A DNA stretch of 64,000 nt from Bradyrhizobium sediminis (GTDB lineage Bacteria > Pseudomonadota > Alphaproteobacteria > Rhizobiales > Xanthobacteraceae), in contig NZ_CP076135.1 of NCBI RefSeq assembly GCF_018736105.1, forward strand, positions 2,726,001-2,790,000. The letters run 5' to 3'. Shown here piece by piece: positions 25,233-33,663 of this stretch (its first letter is position 1; each line of letters starts with the position of its first letter). The notes beneath the pieces were generated by a model. It had not been told where the DNA came from, did no database searches, and worked only from the letters and a program-made list of their open reading frames with translations. The position numbers were made by a program, and so were the translations under genes.

Positions 25233-25254
25233 GTTGTCTATTAACATAGACAAC
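25233..25254. promoter_or_regulatory. PhnF-type operator palindrome
   Basis: GTTGTCTAT-TAAC-ATAGACAAC, perfect 9-bp arms with a 4-bp spacer. It lies where the start of phnG transcription is expected, between PhoB box and phnG, an ideal place for repression by the divergently encoded PhnF. Confidence 0.78.
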
Positions 25255-25274
25255 TTGATTCCGGCAAGGCTGAC

Positions 25275-25736
25275 ATGACTGCAGCGGGCGAAAACGGCAA
25301 ACAGGCGCTACGCAAGGCGGCCATGACGGTGCTGGCGAATTCCGATGCGACGGAGATTGCCCGTTGTCTCGACGTGATCGCGGCACCGGCCTACCAAAGC
25401 CTGCGCGAGCCGGAGAATGGCCTCGTGATGCTGCGCGGCCGGATCGGCGGCGACGGCGCGCCGTTCAATCTCGGCGAGGCCACGGTCTCGCGCGCCGCGG
25501 TGCGGCTTTCGACCGGCGAGGTGGGGTTTGGTTATGTGCTCGGTCGCGACAGGCGGAAGGCGCAGATGATAGCGCTGTGCGACGCTTTGGTGCAGTCGGA
25601 TGAATTTGCGGGCACGGTGGAAGAAAACGTGGTCGCGCCGCTGCGCGCGGCGATGAGTTCCGACCGGAACCGCAGGGCGCAGGAGACCGCTGCGACGCGG
25701 GTCGATTTCTACACGCTGGTGCGCGGTGAGGGCTGA
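25275..25736 (+). CDS. phnG: C-P lyase core subunit PhnG
   Basis: 153 residues. Recognisable PhnG features are MLRGRIGGDGAPFNLGEATV near residue 52 and the conserved segment VGFGYVLGRDRRKAQMIALC DALVQ. PhnG, H, I and J form the (GHIJ)2 core; PhnG with H, I and L makes the ribosyl-phosphonate triphosphate from alkylphosphonate and ATP. First gene of phnGHIJKLMN, 3 bp before phnH. Confidence 0.94.
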   Translation: MTAAGENGKQALRKAAMTVLANSDATEIARCLDVIAAPAYQSLREPENGLVMLRGRIGGDGAPFNLGEATVSRAAVRLSTGEVGFGYVLGRDRRKAQMIALCDALVQSDEFAGTVEENVVAPLRAAMSSDRNRRAQETAATRVDFYTLVRGEG

Positions 25737-25739
25737 ACG

Positions 25740-26348
25740 ATGACGACGGTTGCCGAACTGCCCGCGGGCTTCGCCGACAAGGTTCTATCCGCGCAGGCGA
25801 CCTTCCGGTCGGTGATGGATGCGATGGCGCGCCCGGGCAGTGTCCAGCGTATCGCGGCCGTGGCCGGCGCGCCGGCCGCGATGATGCGCGGAACCGCCGC
25901 GATTGCGCTGACGCTGTTCGATCACGATACGCCGCTCTGGCTCGATCCGCGGATGTCGGAGACATCGGACGTCAGCAAATGGCTCAGGTTCCACACCGGT
26001 GCGCCGGTGATCGCGAATTCGTCGGTCTGCAGTTTTGCGCTCATCGGAGACGCGCGAACCCTCCCGGCTCTCGACCGCTTTGGCTTTGGCAGCAACGAAT
26101 ATCCCGATCGTTCGACGACGTTGATCCTGCAGGTGCAAAGTCTGGCGCAGGGGCCCGCCTTCGAACTGCGCGGCCCCGGCATCGACGGCACCGCCATCCT
26201 GCGGGCCGCGCTGCAGCCGGTGGACCTGTTTGATCGGCTGACCATCAACGCCGCGTTGTTTCCGCGCGGCATCGATGTCGTCCTGGTGGCCGACGATGCC
26301 ATTGTCGCGATACCACGAACCACGCGGGTCGCCGCGAAGGGAGATTGA
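25740..26348 (+). CDS. phnH: C-P lyase core subunit PhnH
   Basis: 202 residues. Family pattern: AQATFRSVMDAMARPGSVQR near the N-terminus, then ALTLFDHDTPLWLDP, FELRGPGIDG near residue 140 and FPRGIDVVLVADDAIVAIPR at the C-terminal end. A PLP-transferase-like fold without cofactor; a structural and functional member of the GHIJ core. It starts 3 bp after phnG and ends 3 bp before phnI. Confidence 0.94.
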   Translation: MTTVAELPAGFADKVLSAQATFRSVMDAMARPGSVQRIAAVAGAPAAMMRGTAAIALTLFDHDTPLWLDPRMSETSDVSKWLRFHTGAPVIANSSVCSFALIGDARTLPALDRFGFGSNEYPDRSTTLILQVQSLAQGPAFELRGPGIDGTAILRAALQPVDLFDRLTINAALFPRGIDVVLVADDAIVAIPRTTRVAAKGD

Positions 26349-26351
26349 AGT

Positions 26352-27455
26352 ATGTATGTCGCCGTCAAGGGAGGCGAACGCGCCATCGAGAACGCCCATC
26401 GTCTGCTGGCGCATGAGCGCCGCGGCGATCGCGATGTTCCCGAACTCTCGCTCGATCAGATATCCGGACAACTCAGCCTCGGCGTCGATCGGATCATGAC
26501 GGAAGGCTCGCTCTATGATCGCGAGCTTGCGGCGTTGGCGCTGAAGCAGGCGCGCGGCGACATGATCGAGGCGATCTTCCTGGTCCGCGCCTTCCGCGCC
26601 ACCTTGCCGCGCTTCGGCGCGAGCGAACCGGTCGATACCGGGCAGATGCAGGTGCGCCGCCGGATTTCCTCGACCTTCAAGGATATTCCGGGAGGCCAGA
26701 TTCTGGGGCCCACCTTCGATTACACCCATCGCCTGCTCGATCCGGAACTGGCGGGAGTGTCGATGCCGGAGGCGCCTGCGACCGGGGAGGCGTCGCCGGA
26801 GGTGATGCCGCGCGTCACCGACATTCTCGGCCGCGACGGCCTGATCGAACCTTCGCCGCAGGCCGATGCCGGTTCGGCGGTCGGCGATCTCACCCGCGAG
26901 CCCCTGAGTTTCCCTGCCGATCGCGACCTGCGGCTGCAGAATCTGGCGCGCGCCGACGAGGGCTTTCTGCTGGCGCTCGGCTACTCGTCGCAGCGCGGCT
27001 ATGGCCGGAACCATCCGTTTGCCGGCGAAATTCGCCTCGGTGAGGTCGAAGTGGAGTTCATGGCCGAAGATGCCGGCTTTGCCGTACCGCTCGGCGCGGT
27101 CACGCTGACCGAGTGCCAGATGGTCAACCAGTTCAAGGGCTCGGCCACTGAGGCGCCTTGTTTCACGCGCGGTTACGGGCTGGCGTTCGGCCAGAGCGAG
27201 CGCAAGACCATGTCGATGGCGCTGGTGGACAGGAGCCTGCGGGCCCGCGAACTCGGCGAGGAAATTATCGCGCCGGCCCAGGACGAGGAATTCGTGATGT
27301 CGCATTCCGACAATGTGCAGGCCACCGGCTTCGTCGAGCATCTCAAGCTGCCGCATTATGTCGACTTCCAGTCCGAACTCGGTCTGCTGCGCAAACTGCG
27401 GGAGGAGTTCGGCGAGACGGAAGCGTTGCCGCCGATGCAGGAGGCCGCGGAATGA
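26352..27455 (+). CDS. phnI: C-P lyase core subunit PhnI
   Basis: 367 residues beginning MYVAVKGGERAIENAHRLLA, the unmistakable PhnI start. Later ALGYSSQRGYGRNHPFAGEI, a conserved catalytic-core stretch, and EEFVMSHSDNVQATGFVEHL. PhnI is the nucleosidase/transferase that exchanges adenine for phosphonate on ribose. Its stop overlaps the phnJ start (ATGA). Confidence 0.96.
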   Translation: MYVAVKGGERAIENAHRLLAHERRGDRDVPELSLDQISGQLSLGVDRIMTEGSLYDRELAALALKQARGDMIEAIFLVRAFRATLPRFGASEPVDTGQMQVRRRISSTFKDIPGGQILGPTFDYTHRLLDPELAGVSMPEAPATGEASPEVMPRVTDILGRDGLIEPSPQADAGSAVGDLTREPLSFPADRDLRLQNLARADEGFLLALGYSSQRGYGRNHPFAGEIRLGEVEVEFMAEDAGFAVPLGAVTLTECQMVNQFKGSATEAPCFTRGYGLAFGQSERKTMSMALVDRSLRARELGEEIIAPAQDEEFVMSHSDNVQATGFVEHLKLPHYVDFQSELGLLRKLREEFGETEALPPMQEAAE

Positions 27456-28336
27456 ACGCGCCCGCCTACAACTTCGCCTATCTCGATGAACAAACGAAGC
27501 GGATGATCCGCCGCGCCATCCTGAAGGCGATCGCGATCCCCGGTTATCAGGTGCCGTTCGCCAGCCGGGAAATGCCGATGCCCTATGGTTGGGGCACCGG
27601 CGGCGTGCAGGTGACGGCGGCGATCCTCGGGCCCCAGGATGTACTGAAGGTAATCGACCAGGGCTCCGACGACACCACCAACGCGATTTCGATCCGCAAG
27701 TTTTTCGCCCGGACCGCCGGCGTCGCGACCACGACGTCCACGGCGGAAGCCTCGGTGATCCAGACCCGGCACCGGATTCCCGAAGCGCCGCTGCATGGCG
27801 GCCAGGTGCTGGTCTATCAGGTGCCGATCCCGGAACCGCTGCGCTTCCTGGAGCCGCGCGAGACCGAGACCCGGCGCATGCACGCGCTCGGCGAATACGG
27901 CCTGATGCACGTCAAGCTTTACGAAGACATCGCCCGCTTCGGGCACATCGCCACCTCCTACGCCTACCCGGTGAAGGTCAATGCCCGCTATGTGATGGAT
28001 CCGTCGCCGACGCCAAAATTCGACAATCCGAAGATGGACAATTGCCCGGCGCTGCAGCTGTTCGGCGCCGGCCGCGAGAAGCGCATCTATGCGATTCCGC
28101 CCCACACGCAGGTCACCTCGCTCGACTTCGAGGATCACCCGTTCACGCGCTACCGCTTCGACGCGCCCTGCGCGCTGTGCGGGGCCGATGATTCCTATCT
28201 CGATGAAATCGTCACCAACGACAAGGGCGGCCGGATGTTCGTCTGTTCGGACACCGATTACTGCGAAACCCGCCAGGCCCAGGGGCATCGTGGCAGCGAA
28301 AGCGCGACGCCGCACAAGGAGACGGCGCATGGCTGA
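27452..28336 (+). CDS. phnJ: Radical-SAM C-P lyase PhnJ
   Basis: 294 residues. MPMPYGWGTGGVQVTAAILG and SDDTTNAISIRKFFARTAGV are conserved blocks. The iron-sulfur cysteines occur in CALCGADD, FVCSDTDYC near residues 237-270, the unusual PhnJ spacing for a 4Fe-4S cluster. It cleaves the carbon-phosphorus bond to give 5-phosphoribosyl 1,2-cyclic phosphate and alkane. Overlaps phnI by 4 bp and phnK by 8 bp. Confidence 0.96.
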   Translation: MNAPAYNFAYLDEQTKRMIRRAILKAIAIPGYQVPFASREMPMPYGWGTGGVQVTAAILGPQDVLKVIDQGSDDTTNAISIRKFFARTAGVATTTSTAEASVIQTRHRIPEAPLHGGQVLVYQVPIPEPLRFLEPRETETRRMHALGEYGLMHVKLYEDIARFGHIATSYAYPVKVNARYVMDPSPTPKFDNPKMDNCPALQLFGAGREKRIYAIPPHTQVTSLDFEDHPFTRYRFDAPCALCGADDSYLDEIVTNDKGGRMFVCSDTDYCETRQAQGHRGSESATPHKETAHG

Positions 28337-29132
28337 GACCTACACCGCCGGGCAGGACAACGACCGGCCGTTGCTGATGGCCGATGGCCTCGGCAAGGAC
28401 TATGGCCGGCTGGCCGCCTGCCGTGACGTGTCCTTTGCGCTCTACCCCGGCGAGGTGCTGGCGATCGTCGGCGAGTCCGGATCGGGCAAGTCGACGTTGC
28501 TGCAACTGCTGTCGGCGCAGCTCGCGCCCAGCGCGGGGCGGGTGTCGTACCGGATGCGCGACGGGGTGATGCGCGATCTGGCGGCGCTGGGCGAAGCCGA
28601 GCGGCGGTTCCTGTTTCGCACCGACTGGGGCTTTGTGCACCAGGATCCGGCCATGGGGCTGCGGATGGCGGTATCGGCCGGCGCCAATGTCGGCGAGCGG
28701 CTGATGGCGGTAGGCTGGAATCACTACGGCCGCATCCGCGACACTGCGTCATCCTGGCTCGAGCGCGTCGAGATCGACACCGCGCGCATCGACGATGCGC
28801 CGCGGACCTATTCCGGCGGCATGCGGCAACGGCTGCAGATTGCGCGCAATCTGGTGACCGAGCCGCGGCTCGTCTTCATGGATGAACCGACTGGTGGCCT
28901 CGACGTGTCGGTCCAGGCGCGGCTGCTCGATTTGATGCGAAATCTGGTAAGCGAGCTCGGGTTGGCGGCCATCGTGGTCACCCATGATCTCGCCGTGGCG
29001 CGGTTGCTGTCGCACCGGGTGATGGTGATGAAGGGCGGTCGGGTGATCGAGACCGGCTTGACCGATCAGGTGCTCGACGATCCCCGCGAGCCCTATACCC
29101 AGTTGCTCGTTTCCTCGATACTGCCGGCATGA
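28329..29132 (+). CDS. phnK: C-P lyase ABC-type subunit PhnK
   Basis: 267 residues. Walker A GESGSGKSTLLQLLSAQL, the PhnK-typical insertion DWGFVHQDPAMGLRMAVSAG, signature YSGGMRQRLQIARNLV and Walker B RLVFMDEPTGGLDVSVQARL. PhnK docks on the core complex rather than on a membrane permease. The start at 28329 overlaps phnJ by 8 bp. Confidence 0.94.
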   Translation: MAETYTAGQDNDRPLLMADGLGKDYGRLAACRDVSFALYPGEVLAIVGESGSGKSTLLQLLSAQLAPSAGRVSYRMRDGVMRDLAALGEAERRFLFRTDWGFVHQDPAMGLRMAVSAGANVGERLMAVGWNHYGRIRDTASSWLERVEIDTARIDDAPRTYSGGMRQRLQIARNLVTEPRLVFMDEPTGGLDVSVQARLLDLMRNLVSELGLAAIVVTHDLAVARLLSHRVMVMKGGRVIETGLTDQVLDDPREPYTQLLVSSILPA

Positions 29133-29142
29133 GCGTGCATCA

Positions 29143-29841
29143 ATGACTGCGATGATCGATATCGGCAATGCCGAAAAGACCTTCACCATGCATTTGCAGG
29201 GCGGCGTTCAGCTTCCCGTCGTGCGCGGTGTCTCGTTTAAGGTCGAGCCCGGCGAGTGCGTGGTGCTGTCCGGCCCCTCGGGCGCCGGAAAGTCCTCGAT
29301 CCTGAAGATGATCTTCGGTAATTACCGCTGCGACGGCGGCCGCATCGGCATCCGCCACCGGGGTGCGGTGGTCGATCTCGCCAGGGCCGAGCCGCGGCAG
29401 GTGCTTGGCGTTCGCCGCGAGACCATCGGCTATGTCAGCCAGTTCCTGCGCGCGGTGCCGCGGGTGGCAACCATCGACGTCGTCGCCGAGCCGCTGATTG
29501 CGACGGGAACGGCGCGGGCCGAGGCGCGCGAGCGGGCAGGGCAGTTGCTGCGCCGTCTCAACATTCCGGAGCGGCTGTGGGCGCTGCCGCCTTCGACCTT
29601 TTCCGGCGGCGAGCAGCAGCGCGTCAACATCGCGCGCGGCTTCATCTCCGAGCTGCCGATCCTGCTGCTGGACGAGCCGACCGCCTCGCTCGATGCGGCC
29701 AACCGCGCCGTGGTGGTGGATCTGATCGACCAGAAGAAACGCGCGGGCGTGGCTATGGTCGCCATCGTCCATGACGACGAAATTCGCCATCTGATCGCCG
29801 ACCGGATCGTCGACGTGACGTCATTCGCATCAGCGGCATAG
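29143..29841 (+). CDS. phnL: C-P lyase ABC-type subunit PhnL
   Basis: 232 residues. Starts with AEKTFTMHLQGGVQLPVVRG, typical PhnL, then Walker A SGPSGAGKSSILKMIFGNYR, signature FSGGEQQRVNIARGFI and Walker B PILLLDEPTASLDA. It is needed for formation of the phosphonate ribosyl triphosphate. 10 bp after phnK, 14 bp before phnM. Confidence 0.94.
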   Translation: MTAMIDIGNAEKTFTMHLQGGVQLPVVRGVSFKVEPGECVVLSGPSGAGKSSILKMIFGNYRCDGGRIGIRHRGAVVDLARAEPRQVLGVRRETIGYVSQFLRAVPRVATIDVVAEPLIATGTARAEARERAGQLLRRLNIPERLWALPPSTFSGGEQQRVNIARGFISELPILLLDEPTASLDAANRAVVVDLIDQKKRAGVAMVAIVHDDEIRHLIADRIVDVTSFASAA

Positions 29842-29855
29842 GAAAGAGAATTGAC

Positions 29856-31013
29856 ATGACTTCGACCGGTTCCGAGACCGTCATAGGCAACGCCAGGATC
29901 GTTCTGGCGGACCGCGTGATCGAGCGCGGCTGGGTCGCCTTTGCCGACGGCCGTATCGCGGAGGTTGGCGAAGGCAATGGTCCGGCTGGCAGCGAGGACG
30001 CGGCAGGCGATCTGGTTTTGCCCGGCCTGATCGAGCTGCACACCGATCATCTGGAAGCGCATTACGTGCCGCGGCCGAAGGTGTTCTGGGATCCGATCGC
30101 CGCCGTCGTCTCCTATGATGGACAGCTGGCGACGTCGGGCATCACCACGGTGCTGGATTCGTTGCGGGTCTGGCGCGAAGACGGCGCCGAGGACGTCGAT
30201 GGCAGGGCGGGCGTGCTGGCCGGGGCAATCACGGCGGCGCGTGACGCCAATTTGCTGCGCGCGGATCATTTCCTGCATCTGCGCTGCGAGATCCCGATGC
30301 CGGACGTGGTCGAAGAAGCCAAGGAGCTGATCGGGCGGCCGGACATCCGCCTGATGTCGCTGATGGATCACACGCCCGGACAGCGCCAGTTTCGCGACGA
30401 AGGCAAGCTGCGCGACTATTACCGTGGCAAGGGCGCCGGCATGACCGACGCCGAACTCGACACGCTGTTCGAACGGCGGTTTGCCTATCAGAAGGCCTAT
30501 GCTGCGACCAACATGCGCGAGATCGTGGCGCTGGCGCATCAGTACGAGATCCCGCTCGCCAGTCACGACGACACCACCGAGGAAAACGTCACCGATGCGA
30601 TCAGGGATCGCGTTTCGGTAGCGGAATTTCCGACCACCATGGAAGCCGCGCGCGGATTACACGAGGCCGGCATCGGCATCTTGATGGGTGCGCCGAACGT
30701 GGTGCGCGGCGGCTCGCATTCCGGCAATATCGCCGCGGTCGATCTCGCCCGCGAGGGACTGCTCGACATCCTGTCCTCCGATTACATCCCTTCGAGCCTC
30801 TTGATGGCAGCGCTGCAACTGCCGCAGCGCGTGCCCGACATCGATCTGGCCTCCGCGGTCCGCACCGTCACCAAGACGCCGGCCGAAGCGGTCGGTCTTG
30901 CCGACCGCGGCGAGATCGCGGCCGGCAAGCGTGCCGATCTGATCCGCGTCCATGTCGCCCGCGATGTCCCGGTGGTGCGCAGCGTCTGGCGCGAAGGACA
31001 TCGCGTGGCGTGA
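29856..31013 (+). CDS. phnM: Ribosyl-phosphonate triphosphate diphosphatase PhnM
   Basis: 385 residues, canonical PhnM of the amidohydrolase superfamily. Metal site LPGLIELHTDHLEAHYVPRP, then LMSLMDHTPGQRQFRDE, ASHDDTTEENV and [14 protein letters not shown]. It releases pyrophosphate from 1-(alkylphosphono)ribose 5-triphosphate before PhnJ acts. It lies in the expected place between phnL and phnN and overlaps phnN by 4 bp. A second PhnM is encoded at 18759-19952. Confidence 0.95.
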   Translation: MTSTGSETVIGNARIVLADRVIERGWVAFADGRIAEVGEGNGPAGSEDAAGDLVLPGLIELHTDHLEAHYVPRPKVFWDPIAAVVSYDGQLATSGITTVLDSLRVWREDGAEDVDGRAGVLAGAITAARDANLLRADHFLHLRCEIPMPDVVEEAKELIGRPDIRLMSLMDHTPGQRQFRDEGKLRDYYRGKGAGMTDAELDTLFERRFAYQKAYAATNMREIVALAHQYEIPLASHDDTTEENVTDAIRDRVSVAEFPTTMEAARGLHEAGIGILMGAPNVVRGGSHSGNIAAVDLAREGLLDILSSDYIPSSLLMAALQLPQRVPDIDLASAVRTVTKTPAEAVGLADRGEIAAGKRADLIRVHVARDVPVVRSVWREGHRVA

Positions 31014-31594
31014 CGGGAGCGCCGACGATATCCGGCGACTGGCCGAGCATGGGGATGGGACCCGGGAGGCTCGTTCTGGTGGTCGGCCCGAGTGGCGCCG
31101 GCAAGGACACTCTGATCGGGCTGGCCCGGGCCGCTTGCGCCGATGACGCCGGCATCGTCTTTCCGCGCCGCGTGGTGACCCGGGAAGCTTCACCATTCGA
31201 AGACAATGAGCAGATGAGCCATGAGGTGTTCCGGCAGGCGCAGGCACAAGGCGAATTTGCGATGCATTGGGAAGCGCATGGCCATTGTTATGGATTGCGC
31301 CGCACGATCGCCGGCGATATCCGGGCCGGGCGCACCGTAGTCGCCAACGTCTCGCGCATGGTGATCAAGGCGATGCGCTGCACCTATGCCGCTGTCACTG
31401 TGGTCTCGATCACGGCGCCGCCGGAAATCCTTGCCGAGCGGCTTGCCATGCGGGCGCGTGGCAGCGACGGACAGGTTGCGGATCGGCTCAATCGCGCTGT
31501 AGATGATGCCGCTGTGCCCGATGTCACGATCATGAATATCGGCCGCGCCGAGGATCACGCGCGTGAACTGTTGCTGGCCATCAGGGGTATTTGA
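31010..31594 (+). CDS. phnN: Ribose 1,5-bisphosphokinase PhnN
   Basis: 194 residues, GTG start overlapping phnM. P-loop VVGPSGAGKDTLIGLARAAC near residue 24, with the guanylate-kinase-like fold; VVTREASPFEDNE and the HWEAHGHCYGLRRTI region are characteristic. It phosphorylates ribose 1,5-bisphosphate to PRPP, returning the ribose of the C-P lyase pathway to metabolism. Confidence 0.94.
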   Translation: MTGAPTISGDWPSMGMGPGRLVLVVGPSGAGKDTLIGLARAACADDAGIVFPRRVVTREASPFEDNEQMSHEVFRQAQAQGEFAMHWEAHGHCYGLRRTIAGDIRAGRTVVANVSRMVIKAMRCTYAAVTVVSITAPPEILAERLAMRARGSDGQVADRLNRAVDDAAVPDVTIMNIGRAEDHARELLLAIRGI

Positions 31595-31597
31595 GCG

Positions 31598-32209
31598 ATG
31601 CCGATGATTGCAACGATCGAGGAACTGGAGGCGATCTACGGGCAGCCGAATGAGGCGTCGACCGTCAAGGTCGCGAACCGGATCACGCCGCCATATCGGA
31701 TGCTGATCGACAAATCGCCGTTCGCGGCGTTGGCGACGTGCGGGCCGGAGGGACTGGATTGCTCGTCGCGCGGCGATCTGCCCGGCTTTGTCCGGGTCCA
31801 TGACGAGAAGACGCTGATGATGCCGGACCGCCGCGGCAACAATCGCGTCGATTCGCTGCGCAACATCGTGCGCGACCCCAGGGTGGCGCTATTGTTTCTG
31901 ATTCCCGGCTCCGGCAGTACGCTGCGGGTCAACGGCCGCGCGCAGCTGTCGGCGGACGCGGACTTGCTGGCGTCGTTCGGGATGGACGGCAAGGCGCCGC
32001 GCACGGTCATCGTCTTGACGGTGGACGAGATCTATTTTCAGTGTGCCCGCGCCATCGTGCGCTCCGACCTCTGGAATCCGGACAAGCGCGTCGACTCCAA
32101 GAGCTTGCCGACGCCAGGTCAGATTCTCGCCGAGATGAGCGACAACCGCGTCGGCGGCGAGGACTATGACCGGGCTTGGCCGGAACGCGCGCGGCAGTCG
32201 CTGTGGTAG
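31598..32209 (+). CDS. Pyridoxamine-5'-phosphate-oxidase-like FMN protein
   Basis: 203 residues of the PPOX/FMN split-barrel superfamily, subgroup resembling TIGR04025. Visible motifs: LIDKSPFAALATCGPEGLDC, then SSRGDLPGFV, LMMPDRRGNNRVDSLRNIVR (FMN-binding) and VALLFLIPGSGSTLRVNGRA. It lies 3 bp after phnN and is probably co-transcribed. Substrate unknown; a general flavin oxidoreductase is as far as the sequence goes. Confidence 0.85.
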   Translation: MPMIATIEELEAIYGQPNEASTVKVANRITPPYRMLIDKSPFAALATCGPEGLDCSSRGDLPGFVRVHDEKTLMMPDRRGNNRVDSLRNIVRDPRVALLFLIPGSGSTLRVNGRAQLSADADLLASFGMDGKAPRTVIVLTVDEIYFQCARAIVRSDLWNPDKRVDSKSLPTPGQILAEMSDNRVGGEDYDRAWPERARQSLW

Positions 32210-32272
32210 GAGGCACGCCAGGCCGTCGCCGTCCCGATTTCGATTGCAGCGCTTTCCGGTGCCGCAGAGCGA

Positions 32273-32290
32273 CGGTAATGCGACTGTCAC
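32273..32290 (+). promoter_or_regulatory. PhoB box before the flippase-like gene
   Basis: CGGTAAT-GCGA-CTGTCAC, with a poor third repeat in phase (GACA then ACATGCC). It ends 19 bp before the GTG at 32310 and 94 bp before the GTG at 32385, so the later start fits better if the box is active. Confidence 0.55.
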
Positions 32291-32309
32291 GACAACATGC
32301 CAATGGATC

Positions 32310-33356
32310 GTGTCGATCACCCCGAATCAGGCCGCACGATCATTGACGACGTTGCCCGAATGGACACGCCCGCTGAAAGCCATTGTGCCGAAAAGGACCC
32401 TCGGCGGCGCTCGATTGCGGGGGCTGGGTGTCGTCGTCAGCGTCGCCATCGCTGCGGCGGCAATATACGCGTTGACCCATGCGCTCAAGAACGTCGACCA
32501 TGTTGAAGTATTCGAAGCCGTTCGACGCACAAGTGCCGGCCTCGTCGGGCTGACGTTGTTGCTGGTCGCGACTTCATACCTCAGCCTGACGCTGTATGAT
32601 CTGCTGGCGCTGCGTACGATCAGGCGCGGCGACGTGCCCTACCGGGTCGCGTCGCTTGCGAGTTTCACCAGCTATCCGATTGCACACGGCGTCGGCGCGG
32701 TCGCGTTGATTGCGCCGGTGATCCGTTATCGCATCTATTCGCATTATGGCCTCGGTGTTTTCGACGTCGCCAATATCAGCTTTCTGACCGGGCTGACGTT
32801 CTGGCTGGGCAATTTGACGGCGCTCGCGCTCTGCCTGCTAGGCGAGCCCGGCGCCATCAGCCTGATCGACTTTCTGCCGCCGGCGGTCAATCGGCTGCTG
32901 GCGGCGGCGCTGCTCGCCGCGGTATTTGCATTCCTGCTTTGGACCTGGCTCGCGCCGAGGCGCTTCGGCACCAGCCGGTGGCCGGTCAGGTTGCCGTCGG
33001 GGCCCATGGTCCTGCTGCAGATCGGGATCGGGATCGTCGATCTCGGCGCCGCCGCGCTGGCGATGTACGTGCTGATTCCGGCTGGAATGGATGTCGGGAT
33101 CTTCCACGTCATCGCGGTGTTCATCGCGGCGACCTTGCTGGGCTTTGCGAGTCATGCGCCTGCAGGCATCGGTGTATTCGACGCAGCGATACTGGTTGGA
33201 CTCGGTGGCGAGCACAGGGAACCGCTGATTGCGGCCCTACTGATATTCCGGGTTCTGTATCACCTGCTTCCGTTTGTGATGGCGCTCGTTCTGTTCGGTG
33301 CCGTGGAAGGGTGGCGGAGCTGGCGCGCGAAGCGGTCTCTCAGACCGGCGAGTTGA
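32310..33356 (+). CDS. MprF-flippase-like (UPF0104) membrane protein
   Basis: 348 residues from the GTG at 32310, or 323 from the GTG at 32385. About eight hydrophobic helices. It resembles the lysylphosphatidylglycerol synthase N-terminal/UPF0104 family that moves lipids across membranes: SFTSYPIAHGVGAVALIAPV, RYRIYSHYGLG, FASHAPAGIGVFDAAIL. No aminoacyl-transferase domain follows. It lies between the phn genes and the betaine-lipid genes, behind a PhoB-like box, and its end overlaps the end of the SMR gene by 17 bp tail to tail. A lipid-translocation role in phosphate starvation is inference. Confidence 0.75.
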   Translation: MSITPNQAARSLTTLPEWTRPLKAIVPKRTLGGARLRGLGVVVSVAIAAAAIYALTHALKNVDHVEVFEAVRRTSAGLVGLTLLLVATSYLSLTLYDLLALRTIRRGDVPYRVASLASFTSYPIAHGVGAVALIAPVIRYRIYSHYGLGVFDVANISFLTGLTFWLGNLTALALCLLGEPGAISLIDFLPPAVNRLLAAALLAAVFAFLLWTWLAPRRFGTSRWPVRLPSGPMVLLQIGIGIVDLGAAALAMYVLIPAGMDVGIFHVIAVFIAATLLGFASHAPAGIGVFDAAILVGLGGEHREPLIAALLIFRVLYHLLPFVMALVLFGAVEGWRSWRAKRSLRPAS

Positions 33357-33663
33357 GCTTGAGCCCGACCATCCCGGCCACGATCAGCGTGAGGCACAGT
33401 ACCCGGACCGGGTCGGCCGGCTCGCTGTAGATCAGCATTCCGACAAGGATGCTGCCGGTGGCACCGATGCCGGTCCACACCGCATAGGCCGTGCCGAACG
33501 GCAGCGACTTGAGCGCGACGGCCATCAGCCCGAAGCTGAGGGCTATCGCAACCAGGGTTGCGGCCGTCGGCCAAAACCGGGTCAAGCCATCGGAATATTT
33601 CAGGCCGAACGCCCAGGCGATCTCGAATAATCCGGCGGCCAGCAACGCAAGCCAGGCGCTCAC
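33340..33663 (-). CDS. Small multidrug resistance (SMR) family transporter, SugE/Gdx-like
   Basis: 107 residues with four helices. The active-site Glu sits in helix 1 (LLAAGLFEIAWAFGLKYSDG), followed by FGTAYAVWTGIGATGSILVG, both family hallmarks. The EIAWA/KYSDG pattern is closer to SugE (guanidinium exporter Gdx) than to EmrE. Its ATG overlaps the btaB stop by 4 bp, so it is co-translated with a lipid methyltransferase, an unusual partner. Inner membrane. Confidence 0.88.
   Translation of the reverse strand: MSAWLALLAAGLFEIAWAFGLKYSDGLTRFWPTAATLVAIALSFGLMAVALKSLPFGTAYAVWTGIGATGSILVGMLIYSEPADPVRVLCLTLIVAGMVGLKLNSPV

Noticed and set aside
20618..25274. phn locus as a mobile or recently acquired island
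   Set aside because: No integrase, transposase, direct-repeat boundary or tRNA-border signature was found; tRNA-Pro at 5389 is intact and has no integrase next to it.
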